Of a stretch of 64,000 nt of DNA, positions 1 to 5,987 are shown in pieces. The notes under the pieces were generated by a model. The model worked only from the letters and a program-made list of their open reading frames with translations, made no database searches and had not been told where the DNA came from. Where the stretch lies: contig JBBITF010000013.1 in assembly GCA_037440925.1 (NCBI GenBank), positions 1 through 64,000 of the forward strand. Reading direction: 5' to 3'. Each line of letters opens with the position of its first letter. Within the stretch, counting starts at the first letter, position 1. The DNA is from JAABUE01 sp037440925. Lineage in GTDB: Bacteria; Chloroflexota; Anaerolineae; Anaerolineales; Villigracilaceae. The position numbers and the translations under genes are program-made.

Positions 1-1
1 C

Positions 2-97
2 GCCATCTACAACGCGGTGGGCGTGCGGGTGGATCGAACGCCGGTGGATCAGGAGATGATTGCGAAAAGCCTACGAAACGTTCCGAGGGTTTTATAA
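2..97 (+). CDS. C-terminal fragment of molybdopterin-binding hydroxylase large subunit (xanthine dehydrogenase/CO dehydrogenase family)
   Basis: The window opens inside a plus-strand reading frame that ends at TAA 95-97. The 31 readable residues start with AIYNAVGVRV and include TPVDQEMI. This resembles the usual C-terminus of the large subunits of xanthine dehydrogenase, aldehyde oxidase and CO dehydrogenase (CoxL), where an A-I-x-N-A-V-G-V-R stretch precedes a short helix just before the stop. The rest of the protein, including the cofactor-binding part, is outside the window. It converges with the minus-strand gene ending at 99, leaving a 1-bp gap. Assignment rests on one short motif, so the exact substrate class cannot be given. 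Confidence 0.55.
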   Translation, partial: AIYNAVGVRVDRTPVDQEMIAKSLRNVPRVL

Positions 98-98
98 C

Positions 99-1010
99 CT
101 ACAAACGCGCATCCAGGCGAATCAGCCCGGCCTGACGGGCCATTTCGACGGCGGCCCGATATTCTTCTGGCGCGAGATGGCGATTTAACTCTGGAAAGCG
201 GCCGGCATGATATGACGGGTAATATTGGTCCATCAAGTTGAGGTACGTGTTCGGAGAGATTTCGTTTACAAGGAAACGCACCGTCTGGCGCGTTCCTGCC
301 AGGTTATGGGGCAATACCAACAGGCGCACCAGCAAGCCGCACACGGCCAGCCCATACTCATCCAATCGTAAATCGCCCACCTGACGGTGCATTTCTTTGA
401 CTGCTGCGCGATTCACACTCGCATAATCCCGCACCAGTGAATATTTGCGTGCCATGGCGCTGCTGGCATATTTCATATCGGGCATGTAGATATCCACCAC
501 GCCATCCAACAGGCCAAGCGTCTCCAGCGAGTCATAGCCGCCGGTGTTGTAAACCAGCGGCAGGCGCAGCCCATCCTGCACAGCCAGCGTCAAGGCTTCC
601 AGGATTTGCGCCACAACATGGCTAGGCGAGACCAGGTTGATGTTATGACAGCCGATCTGCTGCAAATGCAGCATGATAGCGGCCAGTTCTTCCGGTTTCA
701 ATTCCTGTCCCGCATCCGCCTGGCTGATGGTATAGTTTTGACAAAACTGACAATGCAAGTTGCAGCGCGCAAAGAACACGGTTCCAGAACCATTCCAGCC
801 GCGCAGAGGGGCCTCCTCGCCGAAATGGGGCCCGTAACTGCTCACCCTGGCCCACCGCCCAGTTTTGCACACGCCGCGCTCATCTGCCAAACGGTTGGCG
901 CCACAAGCGCGCGGACATAGGTCGCATTTTCCCAAACGCGCCACAGCCTGTTCGGTGCGTGCTTTCAATTCAGCCGGCGCAAGGCGCAAATAAGCCGGCA
1001 GGAACGTCAT
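99..1010 (-). CDS. Radical SAM protein, PflA-like (PflX group)
   Basis: A 303-residue protein of the pyruvate-formate-lyase-activating-enzyme-like group of radical SAM proteins. The SAM-cluster motif is visible as CNLHCQFC (C-x3-C-x2-C), preceded by the N-terminal Cys-rich stretch CDLCPRACGANR typical of the PflX type, which probably binds a second Fe-S cluster or metal. The ATG at 1010 is chosen because it overlaps the stop of the upstream cyclo-ligase gene (ATGA) and has AGGAG 8 nt upstream; an earlier in-frame ATG at 1028 lies inside that gene. It is the last gene of a five-gene minus-strand operon. The glycyl-radical partner, if any, is not in the window, so the reaction is unknown. Confidence 0.85.
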   Translation of the reverse strand: MTFLPAYLRLAPAELKARTEQAVARLGKCDLCPRACGANRLADERGVCKTGRWARVSSYGPHFGEEAPLRGWNGSGTVFFARCNLHCQFCQNYTISQADAGQELKPEELAAIMLHLQQIGCHNINLVSPSHVVAQILEALTLAVQDGLRLPLVYNTGGYDSLETLGLLDGVVDIYMPDMKYASSAMARKYSLVRDYASVNRAAVKEMHRQVGDLRLDEYGLAVCGLLVRLLVLPHNLAGTRQTVRFLVNEISPNTYLNLMDQYYPSYHAGRFPELNRHLAPEEYRAAVEMARQAGLIRLDARL

Positions 1011-1591
1011 TTTGTCTTCTCCTGGCAAGAAAAAATGCCGTCTTCAGTGACAACCCAATCCAGCGGCACATCGAATTTCCCATGCGGAAGCGACTTTAAG
1101 AAAAGTGCGGCATAGACGATGCCCAGGCTCACACCCTCGAAGTTTTGCAAAAAGCGGTCGAAGTACCCGCCGCCATAGCCCAGCCGCCAACCACGACGGT
1201 CGTAGGCCAGACCCGGCGTTAATACCAGTTGCACCTCCGCAGGAGAAACTTCCGGCAAATCAGCGCTGGGTTCTAACATTCCAAACGGATGACGCACCAA
1301 ATACTGCGCATCGTAAACATGCAAAGCCATGCGATGATTTTCCTGCGGCAGGATACGCGGCACCAACCAAAGTTTGTCAGGGTAGCGCGTCAGGAGAGGC
1401 GTCACATCCACCTCACCGCGCATCGGCAGATAGGTCAGGATGCACTGCGAGCGCAGAAAGAGATGCCAGGACTCGATATGATCGCAAATGGCCGCGCTCG
1501 CCTGCCTCCACGTCTGTTCGCCAAGCGCATCACGCCTCTGCCGGCATTGCCGGCGAAGTTGCTGCTTGAGTGTAGCAATGGCTTCGGACAT
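1007..1591 (-). CDS. 5-formyltetrahydrofolate cyclo-ligase
   Basis: A 194-residue protein that would convert 5-formyl-THF plus ATP to 5,10-methenyl-THF in one-carbon metabolism. The family signature is present: LTPGLAYDRRGWRLGYGGG followed by YFDRFL, containing the G-x-G-G-G-Y-(F)-D-R loop, and the N-terminal K-x-x-L-R-R-x-x-R-x-x-R-D-A helix. Length is normal for the family. The ATG at 1591 is preferred over an upstream one at 1711 because a purine-rich AGGGAGGGG lies about 8 nt upstream and the longer version would run into the previous gene. Its stop overlaps the start of the radical SAM gene (ATGA), and it follows the S51-like gene by 4 bp, so co-transcription is very likely. Confidence 0.9.
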   Translation of the reverse strand: MSEAIATLKQQLRRQCRQRRDALGEQTWRQASAAICDHIESWHLFLRSQCILTYLPMRGEVDVTPLLTRYPDKLWLVPRILPQENHRMALHVYDAQYLVRHPFGMLEPSADLPEVSPAEVQLVLTPGLAYDRRGWRLGYGGGYFDRFLQNFEGVSLGIVYAALFLKSLPHGKFDVPLDWVVTEDGIFSCQEKTK

Positions 1592-1595
1592 ACTG

Positions 1596-2639
1596 CTACT
1601 CCCCTCCCTTGTAAACCAATTTCTGTCCATCGGGCGTATCTTGCACCAGCCAGCCCAGGGCAGCGATTTCGTCCCGCAAGCGATCGGATTCGGCCCAGTT
1701 CTTTTCCACACGGGCTTTTTGGCGGGCTTCCAGCAGCGCTAAGACAGCGGGCGAGAGGACTTGGTCCTCGGCACGATTGGCTGCTTGCGCCATTTTCCAT
1801 ATCTCGGGCGAAATGCCGCTCTCTAGCGGCTGCGGCTCTACAAAATCCCCTAACTCAGAAATAGGAAAGACAGTCTCAGCAGCATAAATCTTCGTCTCAC
1901 AGGAACGGACAATAGACACGCTGCTGACGCCGCTAACCAAGCATTCCCTTTTAGCAAAATCGAAAACGAAGCCAGTATGCTCATCCAACCCTAACACGAC
2001 GCTATCCTGCGGCAAACTGGCGCGCCAAACCGCAAAACGCTCACGGCCGATGAAACAACGGCTGGTGTCCAGGTCTGCGCCGCCTTCGGCGTTGTTCCAA
2101 TGGGGAACAAAATTGAGGCTCAGGCCAAAGTCGGCAAACAGGTTCAGGCCGGGTTTCTTATGCACGTCTTCGCCCACCTTGAAGATCTCGTAAACGGGCA
2201 ATGCCCAGGCGCCGGCAGCGATTGTGGCGGCGGAAGCAAATACCAGCGTGGTCCCGAGGCGATGTTTCGCCCGCAAGATGTCCCACGCCAGGCTATCCTT
2301 CAATTGTCTCACCGCATAAGTCGGGCTACCGGGTCCCAAAAAGATCAAGTCGGCAGTCAACAAAGGCCGGACGATTTCGGGATTGTCGGGGCTTAAGGTC
2401 GTGCCGCGCTTGCGAGCCGGTATGGTGACAATCTGCGGCGCGTAGTTTTGCAAGCGTCTTGCCAAAAAATCGGCCACGCGCCCGGCTACCAGGTCGGCGT
2501 TGAGTTCAAAACCGGCCGGCGTTTCAAGGATGGCAATTTTGAGCGGCTGAGGCAACTCCCGCGCCAGCGTCTCGAAGATGCGCCCGCCCGCCAGCGAGGT
2601 TTCGCCAGAGCCTAAAAAAGCAATTTTTCCTAACGTCAT
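1596..2639 (-). CDS. Peptidase S51 / type 1 glutamine amidotransferase-like protein with CysRS-type C-terminal tail
   Basis: A 347-residue protein. The first ~240 residues look like the peptidase S51/cyanophycinase-like fold: FLGSGETS near the start, FLGPGSPTYAVRQL in the middle, FASAATIAAGAW at the expected nucleophile loop (with Ser rather than Cys) and LGLDEHTGFV. The last ~45 residues (LEARQKARVEKNWAESDRLR and on to LGWLVQDTPDG) closely resemble the C-terminal helix-turn of cysteinyl-tRNA synthetase. The combination is an unusual fusion. The gene starts 1 bp after the selenoprotein stop and ends 4 bp before the cyclo-ligase start. Substrate is unknown; true protease activity is not shown by the sequence. 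Confidence 0.75.
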   Translation of the reverse strand: MTLGKIAFLGSGETSLAGGRIFETLARELPQPLKIAILETPAGFELNADLVAGRVADFLARRLQNYAPQIVTIPARKRGTTLSPDNPEIVRPLLTADLIFLGPGSPTYAVRQLKDSLAWDILRAKHRLGTTLVFASAATIAAGAWALPVYEIFKVGEDVHKKPGLNLFADFGLSLNFVPHWNNAEGGADLDTSRCFIGRERFAVWRASLPQDSVVLGLDEHTGFVFDFAKRECLVSGVSSVSIVRSCETKIYAAETVFPISELGDFVEPQPLESGISPEIWKMAQAANRAEDQVLSPAVLALLEARQKARVEKNWAESDRLRDEIAALGWLVQDTPDGQKLVYKGGE

Positions 2640-2640
2640 G

Positions 2641-3111
2641 CTACTTTGATGAGGCTGAAATCTCGCCTATTACCCGCAGGAAAGTCTCGTTATCGGGAAT
2701 GTCGGCCATGCTTTGCCCATAATACACAAAGCGCAGGCGGCCCTGGCGGTCCACGATGGAATTCATCGGCATACGTCCCAATTTGAACAAATTGACTTCT
2801 TGTTTATACAATTTGGCTACACGATGTTCAGGGTCGGGCAAGCCCACAAAAGGAATGCGGTTCTCTTGCCAGTAATGGACAAACGCTTGCGGCTTATCGG
2901 GCCCAACCGCCAAAATCTCGGCCCCCCGCGCGACAAACTCAGCATAACTATCCCGTAAGCGCGCCAACTGCGCGCGGCAGAAGGGTCACATAAAACCGCG
3001 CAAGAAAGCCAGCAAGACAACTTTCTCGCCACGATAAGAGGACAGGCGAACTGGATGCCCATCTACATCATTGAGTTGGAAATCGGGGGCGATTTGCCCT
3101 TCAAAGATCAT
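2641..3111 (-). CDS. Peroxiredoxin-like (AhpC/TSA) selenoprotein with in-frame TGA
   Basis: Two halves in the same frame are separated only by TGA at 2988-2986. The N half (IFEGQIAPDFQLNDVDG then VVLLAFLRGFM) and C half (PFCRAQLARLRDSYAEFVAR) join as one AhpC/TSA domain of 156 residues when TGA is read as Sec, giving a U-P-F-C redox motif exactly where this family has C-x-x-C. The protein would reduce peroxides or thiols. A 17-nt GC-rich hairpin starts 10 nt after the TGA. The ATG at 3111 overlaps the UDGb stop (ATGA), with AGGGAG upstream. The stop is 1 bp from the next ATG. A Cys-to-stop mutation or sequencing error is the alternative, but continued conservation after the TGA argues against decay. 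Confidence 0.85.
2959..2988 (-). promoter_or_regulatory. Putative bacterial SECIS element following the Sec UGA
   Basis: On the minus strand UGA (2988-2986) is followed by 10 nt and then a hairpin: GCGCGC (2975-2970), loop AGUUG (2969-2965), GCGCGC (2964-2959). A loop with a G-U dinucleotide about 17 nt after the UGA resembles bacterial SECIS elements bound by SelB, whose minimal apical hairpin is of similar size and distance. The bulged U of the E. coli fdhF element is not obvious, so SelB recognition is an inference. Confidence 0.6.
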
Positions 3112-3806
3112 ATTCCGCTTCTCCCTACGCTCGAAGGTGCTTCCGTTATATCGAGCAGATTCTTCACCCGCGCCCAGAGCGCATCGAACATGGCTACGGT
3201 CAGTTTGCCGGTGCGTGTGTTCTGCTGGCTGGGATGGTACGAACACACCAACCACGGGCCGGTGTCCAGACGAAAAACCGCGCCATGCGCAAACCTCCAG
3301 GCCGGATTTCGCGCACAATATAGGCGCAGGACTCTATCAAATGCTATCCGGCCCAGGCAGACGATCACTTTTGGTTGAAGAATTTGGATTTCGCGCTGCA
3401 AGAAGGGCCGGCAATTTTCTAATTCCTGCAAGGCAGGCTTGTTCTGCGGCGGCGCACAACGACCAGATGCAGTGATGTACATGTCTGTCAAGGTCAAACC
3501 ATCGTTACGGGAAACAGCATCCGGCTGGCTGGCAAACCCCGCGCGGAACAAAGCCGGGTAGAGGAAATCGCCCGAAGCATCGCCGGTAAACTGCCGACCG
3601 GTGCGGTTGGAACCGTGCGCGCCGGGCGCCAGTCCAACCACGAGAACGCGCGCATGAGGGTCGCCAAATCCAGGCACGGGCTTGCCCCAGTATTCCTGAT
3701 GCGTGTAAGCCTTGCGCTTCGTGCGCGCCACTTTTTCGCGCCATTCCACCAAGCGCGGACATTTGCGGCAGGAAACGATTTCAGCGTTCAGTTCATCGAG
3801 TGTCAT
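3108..3806 (-). CDS. Uracil-DNA glycosylase, family 5 (UDGb)
   Basis: A 232-residue Fe-S uracil-DNA glycosylase that removes uracil and related deaminated bases from DNA. The family 5 motif GLAPGAHGSNRTGRQFTGD is clear, as is the C-terminal CSYHPSQQNTRTGKL loop. Cysteines C13 and C16 plus two later ones are available for a 4Fe-4S cluster, as in the Thermus enzyme TTUDGB. It is the first gene of the five-gene operon. No Shine-Dalgarno sequence precedes the ATG; instead a TATAAA hexamer lies 8 nt upstream, suggesting a leaderless mRNA. Confidence 0.93.
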   Translation of the reverse strand: MTLDELNAEIVSCRKCPRLVEWREKVARTKRKAYTHQEYWGKPVPGFGDPHARVLVVGLAPGAHGSNRTGRQFTGDASGDFLYPALFRAGFASQPDAVSRNDGLTLTDMYITASGRCAPPQNKPALQELENCRPFLQREIQILQPKVIVCLGRIAFDRVLRLYCARNPAWRFAHGAVFRLDTGPWLVCSYHPSQQNTRTGKLTVAMFDALWARVKNLLDITEAPSSVGRSGI

Positions 3807-3814
3807 AGCAAAAG

Positions 3815-3820
3815 TTTATA
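3815..3820 (-). promoter_or_regulatory. -10 hexamer of the udgB operon, leaderless type
   Basis: TATAAA on the minus strand, separated from the ATG at 3806 by only 8 nt, so transcription would begin at or next to the start codon. No convincing -35 is seen (closest TTACAA, 18 bp upstream). Inferred from sequence only. Confidence 0.5.
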
Positions 3821-3838
3821 TCACACAACCTGTTTTTT

Positions 3839-3857
3839 TTGTAACTGCCTACCCTCC
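3839..3857. repeat. Fragment of the GGTAACTGCCTACCC family
   Basis: GTAACTGCCTACCCTCC matches the outer arm of the palindrome at 49923-50067 but has no partner arm here. Confidence 0.6.
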
Positions 3858-3885
3858 AGCGCAAATTTGCCTTTCAAAGTAGAGA

Positions 3886-3960
3886 AACCATCCACGAATA
3901 GGGCCACGAATGCTCGAATGGAACGTTATTCGTCAATTCGTGGGGCATTCGTGGACGGTT
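3886..3960. repeat. Imperfect palindrome built from CCACGAAT units
   Basis: The left arm reads AACCATCCACGAAT then CCACGAAT then TCGAAT; the right arm gives the reverse complement of AACCGTCCACGAAT with matching inner CCACGAAT and CGAAT blocks. A half-copy ending ATTCGTGGATGGTTT is at 34407-34434. Looks like a short dispersed palindromic repeat; no coding content. Confidence 0.75.
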
Positions 3961-4071
3961 TGGACAAAATATGATCCCATCAGGGTAACCATTCAGGCAT
4001 CGCTGGCCTGGAAAGTACCCAGAATGGGTATTGCCAAATCCAGGCCGAACTGGGCAAAATTACGTTGTAAA

Positions 4072-4095
4072 CCGTTGGATTTGGCAATCCAACGG
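4072..4095. repeat. Perfect hairpin CCGTTGGATT-TGGC-AATCCAACGG
   Basis: Ten-base-pair stem with the loop TGGC. The same GGATT-TGGC-AATCC core with a different but still paired outer stem is at 51146-51169, and degenerate copies are at 4025-4042 and 51200-51221 (opposite orientation). Confidence 0.75.
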
Positions 4096-4232
4096 AGCAA
4101 TAGGGCAATTTTCAAGTCTTCTCCGACAGGCTGTTAGGGCCTGCTGAATAGTTACAGATCAGGAAACTTATCCTGTCTATACAATTAAATCTCAGCGCTA
4201 AAAGTTGTGTGAACAAGTAAAAACAGAAGTTT

Positions 4233-4248
4233 GTGATGTATGTCACTA
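4233..4248. promoter_or_regulatory. CRP/FNR-like palindrome, distal
   Basis: TGTGA-N6-TCACT upstream of hdrC, one mismatch from the TGTGA-N6-TCACA consensus of CRP-family regulators. Centre is about 46 bp upstream of the proximal site. Coordinates may be off by one base. Confidence 0.6.
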
Positions 4249-4278
4249 GATAACGATGACATCCCATACTTACATATT

Positions 4279-4294
4279 TGTGACAAAAATCACA
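4279..4294. promoter_or_regulatory. CRP/FNR-like palindrome, proximal, perfect
   Basis: TGTGA-CAAAAA-TCACA, a perfect match to the CRP half-site consensus with the standard 6-bp spacer. Its centre lies about 30 bp before TATTCT (4317-4322), the geometry of a class II activator site replacing the -35 element. Confidence 0.7.
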
Positions 4295-4316
4295 TAGTAA
4301 TAATAGTCAAGAAGCG

Positions 4317-4322
4317 TATTCT
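4317..4322 (+). promoter_or_regulatory. Candidate -10 hexamer of the hdr-mvh operon
   Basis: TATTCT matches TATAAT at 4 of 6 positions. With transcription starting near 4328, the proximal palindrome would be centred at about -41.5, and hdrC would have a leader of about 57 nt. Inference from spacing only. Confidence 0.45.
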
Positions 4323-4384
4323 TGTCCCTCACCATAGCCCGCGCTTCGACGGAGATTCTATTTTTCGAGGCAAAGAGGACACAT

Positions 4385-4990
4385 ATGGCTACACCCCAAA
4401 CGCTTGATCCCCCTAAGGCTGTTCCAAAGATGATTGAAGATTTGACGTTGCTCGAAGAAGTCTCAGCCCGCACGGCCGGCGTTTCGCGGCTGGAAATGTG
4501 TATCCAGTGCGGAACTTGCGGCGGCTCTTGTCCATCTGCGGCAGACATGGATCATACACCACGTATGCTATTTGCCATGCTACGGGCAGGGATGCGCCAG
4601 GCCGCATTAATGAGCAACACCCCCTGGATCTGCGTCTCCTGCTACCATTGCGTAGTGCGCTGCCCGCAAAATGTTCACATTGCGGATGTCATGTACACTC
4701 TCAAGGGGATGGCGATTGAGGCAAAACTTTTCCAAGACTCGACCGCCCCAGACTTCTCACAAACGTTTGTAGATATGGTGGAAGAATATGGGCGCAGTTA
4801 TGAGTTCGGTTTGGCTACCCGCCATTATTTGAAACATTTCCCCTTGCGCTTGCCGGGCATGGCTCCAATGGGAATGGGCCTGCTAAGCAAGCAGCGCATG
4901 AGCATCACCCCTACACGTATCAAAGACATCAAACAGCTTAAAGCCATCTTGAAACGTGCAAAGGAAATCGAAGGAGACAACCATGGCTAA
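4385..4990 (+). CDS. hdrC: CoB-CoM heterodisulfide reductase-like subunit C
   Basis: A 201-residue electron-transfer subunit of a soluble Hdr complex. Two 4Fe-4S motifs are complete: C39-x2-C42-x2-C45-x3-C49 and C83-x2-C86-x2-C89-x3-C93, both ending in CP/CPQ as in ferredoxin domains. In methanogens HdrC links HdrA to the catalytic HdrB. The ATG at 4385 has GAGG about 6 nt upstream; an upstream in-frame start at 4322 would overlap the promoter. It is the first gene of an eight-gene plus-strand operon; hdrB starts inside its last codons (8-nt overlap). The physiological disulfide substrate in a bacterium is unknown. Confidence 0.9.
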   Translation: MATPQTLDPPKAVPKMIEDLTLLEEVSARTAGVSRLEMCIQCGTCGGSCPSAADMDHTPRMLFAMLRAGMRQAALMSNTPWICVSCYHCVVRCPQNVHIADVMYTLKGMAIEAKLFQDSTAPDFSQTFVDMVEEYGRSYEFGLATRHYLKHFPLRLPGMAPMGMGLLSKQRMSITPTRIKDIKQLKAILKRAKEIEGDNHG

Positions 4991-5987
4991 ATATCTTTTG
5001 TATCCGGGTTGCTCCATGGAATCGAGCGCTAAAGCCTACGCCGACTCTCTGGCAGCAATTACCAAACCAATAGGCTTGGAACTAGAGGAAATTCAGGATT
5101 GGAATTGCTGCGGCGCTACGGAATACCTGGGCATCAGCCTGACACCCGCTTACGCGCTTATCACCCGCAACCTGGCCTTAGCCGCTCAACAAGCCAATGG
5201 TCATCGAACCGTCGTTGCTCCATGCAGCGCCTGTTATCTCAACCTGGCCAAAGCAGATTACTACATGCGCGAGCAACCCAAATTGGGCAAAATGGTCAAT
5301 GAGGCGCTTCAGGCCGGCAACTTGAGTTATAAACCTGGTTCTCTAGAAATCCGCCATCTGCTGGATGTAATCATCTACGATATTGGCCTGGAGAACATCA
5401 AGAGCAAGGTGGTGCGACCGCTGACCGGCTTGCGGGTTGCCCCCTATTTAGGCTGCATGGTGCCGCGCCCCGACTACGAAGGGCGTTGGTCCGATCATGA
5501 ACATCCTGTCGAACTTGATTTGCTGCTCAAGGCATTGGGAGCAGAGGTAATTGATTTCCCGCTCAAGACGCATTGCTGCGGTGGTCACATGACACAAATA
5601 GGGCCTGAGACGGCCTTCGAATTGATTCGCCGGCTGATTGCCTCCGCTGACCAGTATCAGGCCGATCTCATGGCAACGCTTTGCCCAATGTGCCAGATGA
5701 ATCTGGACGCTTATCAGTCAGAGACCAACCGCCACTTTGGCACAAATTACCACATGCCGATTGTGTTCTTTACGCAATTGATGGGGGTGGCGTTTGGAAT
5801 AGCGCCAGAGAAACTAGGATTTGGAATGGAATTGGTCAGCGCCAAAAAAGCATTAGAAAAAATTGGGCTAGAAATACCAGAGCAAGAAACGTTGCTCACG
5901 CGACCTAAAAAAGCCGAAGGATTGCCCATGCCTAAACCACTCCCCTTGAAGCATCAAGTTGCTAAGAAAGATGAGGTGGAAAAATGA
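4983..5987 (+). CDS. hdrB: CoB-CoM heterodisulfide reductase-like subunit B
   Basis: A 334-residue protein with both copies of the CCG domain that in methanogen HdrB each bind a non-cubane 4Fe-4S cluster and reduce a heterodisulfide. Visible ligands: C10, C42-C43, C81 and C84 for the first copy; C158, C198-C199, C234 and C237 for the second. All expected cysteines are present, so the protein looks catalytically complete. The tail after residue 300 is Lys/Pro-rich and variable. ATG at 4983 has AGGAG upstream and overlaps the end of hdrC; the stop overlaps the start of hdrA (ATGA). The true substrate in this organism is not shown by the sequence. Confidence 0.92.
   Translation: MAKYLLYPGCSMESSAKAYADSLAAITKPIGLELEEIQDWNCCGATEYLGISLTPAYALITRNLALAAQQANGHRTVVAPCSACYLNLAKADYYMREQPKLGKMVNEALQAGNLSYKPGSLEIRHLLDVIIYDIGLENIKSKVVRPLTGLRVAPYLGCMVPRPDYEGRWSDHEHPVELDLLLKALGAEVIDFPLKTHCCGGHMTQIGPETAFELIRRLIASADQYQADLMATLCPMCQMNLDAYQSETNRHFGTNYHMPIVFFTQLMGVAFGIAPEKLGFGMELVSAKKALEKIGLEIPEQETLLTRPKKAEGLPMPKPLPLKHQVAKKDEVEK

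Larger units (their letters stand above)
3807..4384. other. Intergenic region between divergent operons, rich in palindromic repeats
   Basis: 578 bp with no credible gene. From left to right it holds the udgB -10 hexamer, a fragment of the GGTAACTGCCTACCC repeat (about 3839-3857), a 75-bp CCACGAAT palindrome (3886-3960), two GATTTGGCAATC-type hairpins (4025-4042 and 4072-4095), two CRP/FNR-like palindromes (about 4233-4248 and 4279-4294) and a -10-like TATTCT (4317-4322) leading into hdrC. Confidence 0.8.

Noticed and set aside
2641..2967. Separate small gene starting at TTG 2967
   Set aside because: Its frame and domain continue directly upstream across the TGA; treated as one selenoprotein gene.
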